64,000 nt of DNA from Wolfiporia cocos. Lineage: Eukaryota > Basidiomycota > Agaricomycetes > Polyporales > Phaeolaceae. A model generated the notes under the pieces. The model saw nothing but the letters and a program-made list of their open reading frames with translations. It was not told the DNA's origin and ran no database searches. The number at the start of each line of letters is the position of its first letter. The stretch's first letter is position 1. The stretch lies in NCBI GenBank assembly GCA_029448655.1, contig JACCLO010000009.1, positions 3,100,001 to 3,164,000 of the forward strand, written 5' to 3'. This document shows, one piece after another, positions 26,960 through 38,155 of this stretch. The translations under genes were made by a program, and so were the position numbers.

Positions 26960-29900
26960 ATGGCGCGTACCAAAGGACTCTCACGTACCGCGCACACGTG
27001 TGTAGGCCAGGGGTTGGGTCGGAGTTCAGCTGACAAAAACTTAAAACAACGTGACCTCTTTTTAGAGAGACAGAAGGTTAAGGAGAGGAACGAGATGAGG
27101 TCTGCAGGTATGTTGGGCATTACCTATTCTAGCGCATTTTGTAATAATGACGATCTCAGGCTTAAGCCGGCAATCTTTGGGCATCCTTGCCGAAATCCGT
27201 GGCAATCAAGTACCCATGGACGTTGAAGACGCCGAGCCAGCCGGGGTGTGCTCAGAGGCTGTTGGCAACGATGACGATGAATGGGAGACCATCCCTGAGG
27301 ATCTGCGTATGAACGAAGATTTCATGCACGCACTACGAGATATTACACATTCGAGGTATGTCGTATGACACTTTTATAGCTGCTGCTGCTAAATATCATA
27401 TGCGCAGTTTTCGTAGAAGAAAGGACGCACGTACCTGGCGCCAGCGTATACAACACATGGACGAGAATTGGCATGTGGTACTTCCAGAACTTGCGGCAGC
27501 GTATACCCACTGGCGCTACGCAGATCGTACAGAGGAGCCTGCGTCTGACACACTGGCGACAACATTCGACATTTCTGCGTTCGATATCTTTAGTCTTACA
27601 ACCTCTGTTACTGTCCGACGCGCTTCAAGTATGCGATCAAACGCTGAGGCTATAGTAATGCACGGATATCTCGGTACCACACCGATCAATCCAACCGTCG
27701 CCATCTCGTTAAAATCACTTGAGTTCCTATATTCAATTCGACTATTCAAAGCATCGTTCAGCATAGAAGCCTTCTGCAAGTTGATGTGTTACTTGTATAA
27801 GGTACATTAGCTCATACACTATGTTGCCCGCAATCTATAATATATTTTAGATTCCGTATAAAGCGCGCTTTCGAACCCTAGTTGCAGACGCGTTTGAGGT
27901 ATATCTTGGCATGCGTTGCATCGTTGACAAGCAAGTACTCACTGCACTCGGACGCGACTCTCCAAACTGGCGTGTTTTGTATGGCTGTCTAGCTTGTGGC
28001 TATGAGGTATGTGGGGGTCCCCAAATTGCTTTTAAATCTCTCATGTCATCTCACAGCTTATTGGGGAGCCTGCTCTGAAGTGGAAGAGGCTCATATGTAT
28101 GGACGGTAACAATTCTCTCAAGCGCCTCGCTCCGTTCGACAACAGGATGCAAGGAGATATCCGAATCTTCGAGGAAAGCAACTACTTTATAGCACAGGAC
28201 TTCGTTAACCAGTACACGAATGAGGTGCAATCTCGTAAGCGCAGACCAAACAATTCGCGGGCGGAATATGCAGAGGAGGAGGAGGGCGACGACGCAGAGG
28301 AGGATACTCAAGACATGACTGAAGGTGACCCGACGGATGGAGCCATTGATCGCCCGGATTACGAACCGTGTACGAAGAACTGGAAGGCGGCGGCGTCTGA
28401 TGGGAAAAAAAAAATGTGGGCAATTTTTGACGAGACCGGGATCTTTGCCAGTGCATGCAGACACGGATTTATTCTGTGGCTCATGGACATGGTACGAAGT
28501 GGAGAACTGTAAGCATGCGTTATTATAGTGAACTATGGCTAACTAATTGCATAGAGCCAAATATCCCCTGGCAATTGTATCAAAATCACTCGATGTAGGG
28601 CGAACGCGTACTCGTGGGATACAACATTGGATGCGAGTTTGAGGGGACTATACGACGCAGTTCTCTCGGATGGAGATGGAAAGAGGCAAACTGCAGATGC
28701 TGTGTGAATGCCTTCCACGGATATACTCACTGCTATCCGTGTCAGACGCGCAACCATCCGAACGTCATTGAAGGTGCAGGCATCGAGGATCTCGAGACAC
28801 TGGAGAGAATATTCAGTGCATCCAACAATCTTGCCTCTGTCACTCGACATGCATCGGCGTATCGCCGACACGTTCTAATCGACACTTATTTCAAACAATG
28901 GGATGAAGAAAAATATGCAAACCTGAGCACTATGATCTTCAATAATTATAGACAGGCTCTAGACATCTTGGACTCAGAATCTACAGCTCTGGAAGAAGCA
29001 CTGGACTCACTAGGCATCACACTAGATCAGATACACACATGGCATGAAGAGGAGCGCTCCTATTTTCAGCAGCTCGAGCACGAGAACGACGCTAATTTAC
29101 ACACGGTCGCCTACGTCGAGGTGTTACAAGAGCTACGTGCAGTAGTGGCTGAATTTGAAGGCATCTTTTCGAAATTCTATCGCGCTGCCCCCGCTGAATT
29201 ACGTTTTGCTCCTCCAATTGCCAGCTCAGTCGACTATAATGCTGAATTGTCTCGCACGCGAAAGCTGGAAACTCGGCGTAAATTCCTACGCGAACGACAT
29301 GCTACATTAACACGCGAGGTTACAGAAATGGAGGTTCACATGGGAATTGCCAGGCGGTGGGAAGTAACGGATCAGCAATACATCGACGCAGTAAGCTACA
29401 TGACAAATAGGCAGTATCATAAGGCGTTGGACAATCTCCAGCGCCTCGTAATCTAACGCCTGTTCGAATTACACAGGATGAACATATCGCAGACGGGTAA
29501 GTGCTGTGGCTTTTATATGATTGTAATTAACGATCGATCTGTTTCAAGGATATCGCGCGCGAACGTACATTGCTAAATCACTGCAAGCGCGATCAAAAGC
29601 CATTCGAAACGCCGTCAAGATATACAATCAGGCTGCTTTGAAGCTGGATCCCCCGAAGCCCACTGCCGACTGGGAGAGAGTATCCCATTACAATTTCCTG
29701 GAGGACTTTCACCTGTTAAGAGATACTCGCAACAGTGTGATGGACAAACCATGGACACGGCCTGCGATTCGCGAGACAATGAAACAAGCACGGTGGATCG
29801 AACGCGCGCAAGAGGAAATCGAGCGTTGCAACGTCGAGGCGCGCCGCCTGCACACGTCCATTCATGACGAAGAGGCTCATTTTTCGGATGTCCTTGCACG

Positions 29901-30246
29901 TCTCAAAGCCGAGCAGTCGAGGGTATACGGAGCAGTGGCCGAGTATTGTGAACGCCGCAGGAATATAAACGCACGGCATCTAGATCAACTTGAAAAGCTA
30001 TATAAACTAAAAGGATTCACGGGCATACCTTACCCTGGCACTCATAACCACGCTGCGGCGGTAGGCGTTCGTGTATTCCCTGCAGACATGATTAATCGAG
30101 GAGATGACCGGCCTGCTACGGAACGCACGAGCATACTCACAGGAGGGATTCTGGATGCTGAGGATGCTGAGGCAGATGCAATAAATGATGAGGGAGAAGT
30201 GGAGATGGGGGCATTAGTAGATTTCGTGTCAAATCTTGCGATGTAG
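26960..30246 (+). pseudogene. KDZ-superfamily transposase, spliced, with frameshift and internal stop
   Basis: Proposed exons: 26960-27107, 27160-27355, 27408-27801, 27851-28006, 28057-28508, 28555-29496, 29549-30246; introns are 46-52 nt with GT...AG ends and keep frame. The protein would be about 990 aa. Family signatures in order: HMDENW near the N-terminus, CLACGYELIGEP, MDGNNSLKR, CTKNWKAAASDGKKKMW, GIFASACRHGFIL, MVRSGELAKYPLAIV, GYNIGCEFEGTI, CVNAFHGYTHC, FSASNNLASVTRHASAYRRH, GYRARTYIAKSLQARSKAIR, ETMKQARWIERAQEEIERCN. This transposase class is known from fungi (Kyakuja, Dileera, Zisupton) and would cut and join the element's ends. Two lesions are seen: the frame shifts between about 28590 and 28614 (KYPLAIV and GYNIGC are in different frames), and a TAA at 29454-29456 interrupts an otherwise conserved stretch. 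A very short extra intron cannot be wholly excluded. Confidence 0.9.
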
Positions 30247-30269
30247 AAATTAGTGCACGACTCAACTTT

Positions 30270-31191
30270 AATCTGCAACCACGGAGGATGGGAATCATCA
30301 TCAGACACAGGAGCGTTAAGAGTGTGCGTATCTGAAGCGGAGGAAATAAATCTGCAACCATGAAGGATGGGAATCATCATCAGACACAGGAGCGTTATGA
30401 AGGTGTGTATCTTAAACGGAGGAAATAAATCTGCCACCACGGAGGATGGGAATCATCATCAGACACAGGAGCTTTATGAGAGTGTATGTCTGAAACGGAG
30501 GAAATATGTCACGGATGTGCCCAGGGGGTCACCGTACGTCCCTCACTATTGATTGTATGGGCGGCGCTAGGCGTACGCCGCTCCGCTACTCCTTAGTTAC
30601 CTCCACGTCGCACTCAGAGTATATAGATCACCTGACCGGATCGGTTAGCGCTGTAGGGTAGCGCGCGCCTCATCATACGGACACGTTATGGTCACAGTAT
30701 CACATGTAGCGTTACTTGTCATGTGCCCTGTAGATAATGTGCACGGACCATTACTTTAGGGCTGGGCTCGTAGGTACTACGCTCACACATGTATATATAT
30801 GACAAGATGGTGGCCTTACAGCCCCATCTTTAGGATTCTAGTCAATGAGCTAAACGCTCCTCTCTTACCATTCGGTCTGCGTTGCTTCTGGCCCGGGGCC
30901 TTATCTCTGCGTCCTTGTCTGTGAGCCACTGCCACTATCTCGACGCACGTCAGGGAATGTGCAGTCATCCCATGCGCCTCTACGTTCAGCGCTGGTGCGG
31001 TGTCTTGTAGGCTCGACTGACGTCGTGTGAGGATCCTCCTGAGTCCAGGGTCGCACAGACTGGTAAGTCTGTGACAAAATAAATCTGCAACCACGAAGGA
31101 TGGGAATCATCATCAGACACAGGAGCGTTATGAAGGTGTGTATCTTAAACGGAGGAATAAATCTGCAACCACGAAGGATGGGAATAATAAC
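30270..31191 (+). repeat. 79-bp tandem repeats downstream of the transposase
   Basis: Units start AATCTGCAACCACGGAGG and recur at 30270, 30349 and 30428, then after the solo LTR (30507-31076) at about 31082 and 31162. The period is 79 bp. Each unit contains GGAATCATCATCAGACACAG. The whole block is bracketed by an 18-bp direct repeat GCACGACTCAACTTTAAT at 30255-30272 and 31192-31209. The same units occur inside both inverted repeats of the transposon. Confidence 0.88.
30507..31076 (+). repeat. Solo LTR, family 5
   Basis: 570 bp, TGTCACGGATGTG to AGTCTGTGACA, with a 5-bp duplication AAATA (30502-30506 and 31077-31081). It sits within the 79-bp repeat array. Confidence 0.92.
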
Positions 31192-31344
31192 GCACGACTC
31201 AACTTTAATGCTACATGCAATAGAGAGCTCGCGACTCTGGACATGCGTGAATTACTTTACTGTAACAAAATAAACTATTAGTCACTGTACTATGCACCGG
31301 ATGAAAAGACGGGGCTTTACTATGTGTGCATGTGAAGTTTGAAG

Positions 31345-31720
31345 TGTCACAAGCCGATTTTCTCCAACTAGCCTGCGACTAGAGACAACCCTTATCTTAT
31401 CTAAGCGCCCGCCTATGCATCACGTGCAAGGACCCCGAACACCCCACACGTGCCTACACAGACCCCGGACACCCTTGATGTGGCTCTACACCTACGATAG
31501 GGTTTACCATACTCTACAAACGGTCTATCAGCTTACGTAATACTGCTGTACAGTAGCCAAACATGTACAAACAGCCTACGAGCATATATACCAGCCAGAC
31601 GAGCAGGGAGTACCCCAGACTCGTCTTGGCCTTTGTTGCCTTGAGTAGCCTCAGACTAGGAATACGCTTTCACGCGAGTAATATTCCCCTGAGTAGTTGC
31701 TTGAGAATACGCTTGTGTCA
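31345..31720 (+). repeat. Solo LTR, Gypsy-1 family
   Basis: 376 bp, TGTCACAAGCCGAT to CGCTTGTGTCA, with a 5-bp duplication TGAAG (31340-31344 and 31721-31725). It is closely similar to the LTRs of Gypsy-1, in plus orientation, with the TATATA and R-region motif retained. Confidence 0.93.
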
Positions 31721-31870
31721 TGAAGGGATGTACCTTGAGATGCGTGGTTGATTGAGGGGCGACGCGAGACGCGACTGCTGCAGCTTGATGCGGCTGTCTG
31801 TTCGACGTGTCTACTCTGTTGCACAGCGCCCGATCAACCACTCTTGCTTAAGCTATACCTGCCTGCCCAC

Positions 31871-32479
31871 TGTCACAAGAAATCCCGGAATAAAGGGGTT
31901 CCCTGATCGATTATTCACCTTTATTCTCCAGATATTCGCTACGTTATACCTAGCCGCCCGGGACTGCACGTGCATGGGAAAGTAGATAAGTCTTCTCATA
32001 TCTTATCTCTTACATAGGTCACGTGGTACGTCACTGGAGTCACGATCGTTACTTAGTCATGTGCAGCGTAGTCACAGTGTGCACAGACCACGCCATTAGG
32101 GCAGGTCTTGTGGCTATAGGAGTCTGCGTCCACATGTATATATACTAGGTAGCGTTCTGAGGTACTCCTCAGAACTTATCTTCTCGTCGTTGGGGGCGCG
32201 TCCCCTGGCAACCTTTCAATACCCTCTGCCTGCTTGTCTCTTGCGTGCAGGGTCCTAGTCGACAAAGCCTGCTGCGTCCTACTTGGGCGTGGGGGCCTCT
32301 ATTCATTACATCCACTTGTCTTTTATTCCTTTACCTGCTAGTCTGTGCAATACGGCAGGACGTCTCAATAGACGTGCCTTCTTGTTCTCCGCCTATGGAG
32401 GATGGAGGGCTTTAGGGGTTAGGATAGGTGGATATAGAGGTTCCCCGCTGGGGCGGGTGGCACGGTGGTTACCGTGACA
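31871..32479 (+). repeat. Solo LTR, family 7
   Basis: 609 bp, TGTCACAAGAAATCCC to ACCGTGACA, with a 5-bp duplication CCCAC (31866-31870 and 32480-32484). A TATATATAC box lies near 32136. Its 3' end is only about 170 bp upstream of the next gene's ATG, on the same strand. Confidence 0.9.
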
Positions 32480-32651
32480 CCCACCCTGCTCATATCTACC
32501 TCACCCACAAGACTTCCGGTACCGGCGAGACGGATTTTATATTAAGCTCGAAGAGCGGTGCGTTCACTGAAATTACGCTCAGCTCCTCGTTTCGACGTAA
32601 CTCCCCGACAAGCTTATAGCCATATTTCAGAACTACCGTACCTTCTCAACC

Positions 32652-33942
32652 ATGGATAGCCGATGTGTCATACTTGGAGGCTCAAAGGCTGGGATTTATA
32701 ATGTGCGGTACGTGAGTTTATGTATTAATTACTACATAGCAACTCACCAGCATGTGTGCGAAGCCCTCGTGAACTTGCAGAAAACAAGTATCCTTACCCA
32801 TTTCCAATTGTCATACATTGCAATAATCAGAGGGAGGCCGACAAGCTTTTTGAGCTGCAAGTCAGGTATTTCCACAATGCGACAACGGAAGACCCACCCG
32901 CGCGTACTGTCGTGCAGATCGTTACAAGCATTCTGGAATCCCCGGCAGTCAAGGAAATCGAGGACTATCTGGATGCTAAGGCTTTTTACGCCGTACTGTA
33001 TGGTCGCAAGACAGGGATCTGGTTCAGATGGTACGATTGCCTCGGCAACTTGCCTGGGTATTGCAGAACTCACCGACGTGATATTGGCAGGGAATCAATC
33101 GAGCCTCTTGTCAAAGGATTCAGTGGCCAGAAGAACGTGTCGTTCCAATATCTTGGTGAGGCGATACGTTATTACTGCTACAAAGGGAGGCCTACGTTGG
33201 ACGTGGAAGACGATGCCTATTGGTATCCGGAGCTACAGGCAGAAGGTATGACACTACAACTTTGATGTATTGCTGCTCTATTCTCATGTAATGTTACATA
33301 ACAGGCATATCAAACGTTCAGAATGAAGCGGGGGCAGGGATCGTCGGCGTGACGGCACAGCTGACAGGTATGCATTCAATTTTAGAAGTCGCCAAGCTTG
33401 TACATAGCTTCTCTTCCCCAGGCTTGTCTATCTCACCTCCCTTGGAGAGTTGCGCTGCTGGGAACGCCGACGCAACGCGCGACGTTCCATTGGCTGCTTC
33501 AACTCGGGTCAACACGTACGACGTTATGCCCTCCAACCCTGTTCACACGACCTCACCGCCTCCGATGATTCCTCCCCGTCCTGCTTCGCTGCATACACCC
33601 GTCCTGCCGCATACACCCATCCCGCCGCGCCCCAGTTGTGAAATCCGATGCGACAGTCTTCTTCCCCCGGAGGACTGGATCTATCTTGTCGAGAGGGGGT
33701 TCCGGGATGTCGTTTGCGTGCACACTGGGCATCGTCCCAACCCGCTCAGACGTTTCGTTGCATCCCTAGGACCGTATGCAGACTATTATCTGACGACACA
33801 CGGATATGATGTAGATGCTCGCCTTCGTATCATAGAAGCGTACGCATATAGTTCTTCGCCAGAGCAGTTCTCGGCCGCGCTGGCGCCCTACGGCGCAGCC
33901 GTCTCCGAGATGGAATTCATTTATTATCTGTGTAGTATATGA
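32652..33942 (+). CDS. Cargo gene: RNase H1 N-terminal/viroplasmin-like domain protein
   Basis: Proposed exons: 32652-32707, about 32740-33245, 33305-33942, with an optional 54-nt intron near 33368-33421. The first intron would be only 32 nt, so the start is uncertain. The central part FYAVLYGRKTGIWFRWYDCL ... VKGFSGQKNVSFQYLGEAIR resembles the small domain at the N-terminus of eukaryotic RNase H1 and in caulimovirus viroplasmin, which binds RNA-DNA hybrids. An N-terminal piece (CVILGGSKAGIY ... NNQREADKLF) may be a second, degenerate copy. No RNase H catalytic domain follows; the C-terminus is Pro-rich, then a helical domain. It lies within the transposon, so it travels as cargo. Its role is unknown. 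Confidence 0.68.
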
Positions 33943-34194
33943 TGTGGTCAGTCTTCACAAGCCCTAGCCTCATGAAGTGATGTACTTACAGCTGCCAAAT
34001 TGAATGTCCTGTGTCGAGGATGGGTTGGATGAGCAATCACGTGTTGTGAAAGTTTTCGAAGTTGACTTGGCGCCTTCTTCCTCTTCTCAACACTTCACAG
34101 AAGAGAAGCATCGTTATCAAATTACGGCCTTCGTCCTCCCACCCATTCAATTTCGGATCTGCTCGAACACGGCTGGGTGTGTAGTGATCTCAAT

Positions 34195-35998
34195 ATGGCT
34201 CACCACACTCCAGCCGTCGGTGAGCTGCTTCGCGCGTCTCGTACCAGGAGGAATACTAACATAAGATACTCCTGGAGACATAGAAGCAAGCGACGGACCC
34301 TCCCGCAGGAAGCAGAGGACAGGGCGACGCAACTGGCGGCACGAGCGCTCCGGAAGCAGACGTTGACGTCGGCGCTAGAAGACGCCCGTGGAAGCATGTG
34401 GGCTATCGCCCAGTCCTTTCGACAACGCTTCGGCGGCCACACCGACTACTACTACTATCATCTTATCATGCAGACCACTCGCCTTCGGTCCAAGAAGCGC
34501 AAAGTCAACCGATGGAACGCATATCTCAGCCAAGAAGTTCGTCGGATCAATTCAGGTATGCATCATCTCTTCGCTTGTTCATTCTACTAACGTCCTGTTT
34601 GAAGCGTTGCCCCCTGACGTGCCCCGCAAGAAGTCCTCTGAGCTGACAGCTCAAATCTCACAGCGATGGAAATCGTTAACCCCTGAAGAACGACTGGCAG
34701 CGACCGAGGATGCAATCGAGGAACTTGTGGATAGACGTGAAATGCGGGCTACTGCTAAACATCAGCTCCCAGTTCACGCATTCCACGATGCTCGCGCCAC
34801 TCTTGCCAACATCAAACGGGAGGTGCGTCATATTTTATTATATGTCCTTGTACAGTTATAACACTAGATAGGTTGCGGCGCTGTATGAACGCACTGGCGT
34901 TGAATGCGTGATTATTGCGGTGCGAGGGAACATGGACCTGTCAAATCAGCCGTTTCATTATGCGACAACCAAACGTGCGGCAGACTTTTTTGAATCTGCT
35001 TTCAAGACACAAATTGCAGATGTCGGACTACGCATGCAGGCGTATCTTGTGGCAGGGCTTCAAGGTATGTAATTTTGATACGACCAATTGTTACCATGCT
35101 CATGCAGCATAGGTGTCGTCAGCAATTATGTCGAAGAGGTCCTTGAGTTGAAGAAGCAAACGGCTGCTTTGATTTTGCGCAAGCTCAGTAAGTAATCATG
35201 CGCGGTATAGTCATAACATACGCTGATCTTATGCTAGACGAAACCGCCAAGACAAAAGTCGCTCGTATGATTTACACAAATTTCGACTCCGCAATCACTG
35301 CGAAGTACGGGATAATAGTGGAAGGTTGGCCACTCACCAACTTCTGCTGCCCAAGCAATGTTGGCTCGCGCAATGAGCTCCTCGTTCTCAGTCGTGCGTT
35401 CGAGACCGGCACCGCGAGATTCCGTCTATTGAGCTCGGAAGAGTTCAAGAGATGGAAAGAGGAGCGCCTCCCAGTGGCAACGCCGGTGATGCCTAGCACT
35501 GACCCCGCTCAATCGCAGAGCGACGACCCTGCTCCATCCACAGCGCCTGTGCACGTGGACACACCTCCCCCTACCTCAACTGTCGTATTCTCTTTACCAC
35601 AACCACCCACACCCGCATCGTCTATTCCATCCACGACACAGTGTCCGTCGCTGCCGGAACCGCCGGAACCCGCCTCGTCTCCGCCGCTGTCAATGCCCTC
35701 TGCCCCGCCACTATCGCCACCCCCAACACTCCTACCTGCACACTATGCGACCCAGCACTCCTCTCCAGTGCTCTCGTTAGGCAGCAAAGATCGTGCAGGC
35801 AACAAACGAAAGCGCGCAACACCAATCTCGGCAACGTTCATCAATACAGTGACTACGGAAGACGGCCTGGGCATCACAGTCCCAACGAAGACGCGCAAGG
35901 TGCGAAGTGACAAGGGTATCAAGCGCGGCCCAAGAAGGCCTCAGTCAGGAGGTAGAGAGAATGTACCGATAGAAGCGGCAAATTTATCGCAAACATGA
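34195..35998 (+). CDS. Cargo gene: HMG-box protein
   Basis: Proposed exons: 34195-34555, 34605-34822, 34872-35064, 35113-35187, 35238-35998; introns are 48-50 nt, GT...AG, all keeping frame, giving 535 aa with no internal stop. The HMG-box lies at about residues 103-170: a basic KKRKVNRWNAYLSQEVRRIN, then PRKKSSELTAQISQRWKSLT, then PEERLAATEDAIEEL. A conserved middle region follows (HAFHDARATLANIKRE, ALYERTGVECVIIAVRGNMD, DVGLRMQAYLVAGLQG). The C-terminus is long, Pro/Ser-rich and ends in basic motifs (NKRKRATP, KTRKVRSDKGIKRGPRRP) that look like nuclear signals. HMG boxes bind and bend DNA; a role as transposition cofactor or regulator is inference. The first ATG in frame was chosen. Confidence 0.8.
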
Positions 35999-36054
35999 TG
36001 CCGCTATCTGCTCGCTTTGTACTTAATCAAATATATGCTTCTGTTTGTTAATGT

Positions 36055-38147
36055 CAGACACAGGAGTGTGAACATAGATGTAAAGCGAAGGAGGAGGGTT
36101 CTGAAAATGCGAAGGAAATAAATCTGCAACCACGGAGGATGGGAATCATCATCAGACACAGGAACGCTAAGGTAGTGTATATCTGAAGCGGAGGAAATAA
36201 ATCTGCAACCACGGAGGATGGGAATCATCATCAGACACAGGGGTGTGGAAATAAATCTGCAGCCGTGACTGCAGAGGCATAGCCACTAAGTCCCTATGGA
36301 CTTGTCCATGCGCGCTCGCTCGGCTGGCAATGATGTGTTACGATTATTTTGATTTTTCGAATATCTGCAGAACTCACCACCGGTCGAATACGATACAGGG
36401 ACTTGTTGCGCAACCAACTCCCCTGGCTACTCGTGACTCTACTGGGCGCATCCCCAATTGTACTAGTCTATAGGGCGCGTTTCATCTTTGGCAGATCCAA
36501 CTCTACCACCGTTTCATGTTCATCGTTTATTAGCTGATAGATGGCGTTCAACCGCCATCATTCCTATCCATCGTCTCCAGTATATCACTACATACCTATC
36601 AAACGTTTGGTACTATAGCGTAGATAGTATCGGTGACATCTGGGACGGACTTGACCCCTAAAACCCAACGTAGTATATAAACCAATGTACTTACGATCGA
36701 GGCTCTTCAGCTTGACCTTGTTGTATAAACAAGAAGTCTTATACTCGTTCTCAAACGTAGGAAACTACGCTTAGTATTTCTCGCTCAAGCAACTGAACGA
36801 CTAAGTCCTCGAAGTGCACACTGACTTCTCGGACTTAGGCAAGTCTTATATTTTATTAGACTTGCACCTGAACAGATTATATCCTCTAACGCGTATTGGA
36901 TATTAACCGATCTCCTAAGAACTCCACTTAGGATCCGAAGGCATCTAATGAGTATTTGCCTTGCATACGGCTACACGCCCACGTGCAGAAGAACGATCTA
37001 TATTCGCGATTCGAATATACGAACGGGTATTCGACCCGTAACATGATGTCATGATCGAAGATCGAGAAGCTGGAGATAAGATGCGTCTGACCGAACGAAT
37101 GTCAGTAAGTGCCAAGGTACAATTAGATAAGCATTCTAATCTAGAGATTCGGGCGCCAAACCCAATGTCATCCACCCGCTGAGTGACGCATCCATCTCAA
37201 TCACCGGGGCAACAAAAATTTAATATGACTCTACAAAGCTGTAAATACTATATTACATATGATACAAAAAGCGCGAGTCAAAAATTCGAAGAATGAGCCC
37301 ACCATCGCCGCCGATGTGCACGACAGCGTCGGCGTGGCGGCACGATTAGATAAGTGCGCTGCTATCTGAAGGTCGAGGCGCGACAAGGCCAAGCGCTGAG
37401 CGTGGGATAACGTTCCGCGTTTGGAAGGTCAGACGCCCGCCAGATGTCATCCGTCGTCGGGCGGCGGCATCCATCCCACGCGTGGGAGCTACGGAAATAT
37501 AGTTATTACCATTGAAATCGTAGGGCTACATTATTTAGGAAGCGTGAAAGAACGGCGTGATTACATAAAGAATTGAGCGCACCGTCGCCGCCATCGTGCG
37601 CAACAGCGGCGGCGAGGCGCTTGTCGGTGGCGCGGGGGCGGCGTGGGACGAGCGCGATAAGATAAGCGCGCCATTATCTGGCGCGACGAGACGTAGCGCT
37701 GATCGTGGGATAACTCTCCGTGTTTGGGAGGTCAGACGCCCGCCGGATGTCATCCGTCGTCGGGCGGCGGCATCCATCCCACGCGTGGGAGCTACAGAAA
37801 TATTGTTATTACCATTGGAATCGTAGGGCTACGTTGTCTAGAAAGCGTGAAAGAACGGTGTGATTATGTAAAGAATTGAGCGCGCCGTCGCCGCCGTCGT
37901 GTGCGACAGCGGTGGCGGGGCGCTTGTCGGTGGCGTGGGGGCGGCAGGGCGCTGGTAGGTGGCGCGGGGAGTGAGGCGCTGGTGGGTGGCGCGGGGAGTG
38001 GGCGGGCACATGATCTTCACCCCAGAAGGGCAATCGACTGCGGTGCTACTGGCAGTATGCGGGTAGGACGATAATTCAAGCTTACTAGCTTGGCGCACGC
38101 ACGTGTATGGCAAGCTAATAAGCTTGGTAATACGTGAGGTTTAGGTG
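36055..38147 (-). repeat. KDZ right terminal inverted repeat, split by a solo LTR
   Basis: 36055-36335 and 37049-38147 (about 1.38 kb net) mirror the left repeat. The tip GTGAGGTTTAGGTG at 38147 abuts the duplication TTCCAGGT. It contains the same GC-rich subterminal repeats of about 300 bp as the left arm, and two 79-bp-type units near 36115-36250. It still shows the uninterrupted sequence into which Gypsy-2 inserted on the other side (near 37110-37130). Confidence 0.88.
36336..37043 (+). repeat. Solo LTR, family 4
   Basis: 708 bp, TGTTACGATTATTTTG to CGACCCGTAACA, with a 5-bp duplication TGATG (36331-36335 and 37044-37048). TATATAAA lies near 36674. The left inverted repeat of the transposon preserves the empty site near 25880 (GACATCATTGCC). 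Confidence 0.94.
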
Positions 38148-38155
38148 TTCCAGGT

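Larger units (their letters stand above)
31210..32651 (+). other. Spacer between transposase and cargo genes
   Basis: Once the two solo LTRs (31345-31720 and 31871-32479) are removed, about 450 bp of original transposon sequence remains here. I see no gene. It should hold the promoter of the gene starting at 32652, but no clear TATA box was identified outside the LTRs. Confidence 0.5.
7212..38147 (+). mobile_element. KDZ-superfamily DNA transposon with cargo genes and nested insertions
   Basis: The element starts CACCTAAACCTCACG and ends with its inverse GTGAGGTTTAGGTG. It is flanked by an exact 8-bp duplication TTCCAGGT (7204-7211 and 38148-38155). The two ends form inverted repeats of about 1.38 kb each once nested elements are removed. 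Between them lie a KDZ transposase gene, a viroplasmin-like-domain gene and an HMG-box gene, all on the plus strand. Nested insertions with their own 5-bp duplications are Gypsy-2 (8251-25818) and solo LTRs at 26086-26673, 30507-31076, 31345-31720, 31871-32479 and 36336-37043. Subtracting these leaves about 10.5 kb. From recall, an 8-bp duplication fits what is described for Zisupton-type elements. The transposase is broken, so this copy would need help in trans. Confidence 0.9.

Noticed and set aside
26960..35998. A TET/JBP dioxygenase gene, which is linked to some fungal KDZ elements
   Set aside because: No frame in the transposon shows the expected HxD...H dioxygenase motifs; the cargo is instead the viroplasmin-like and HMG-box genes.
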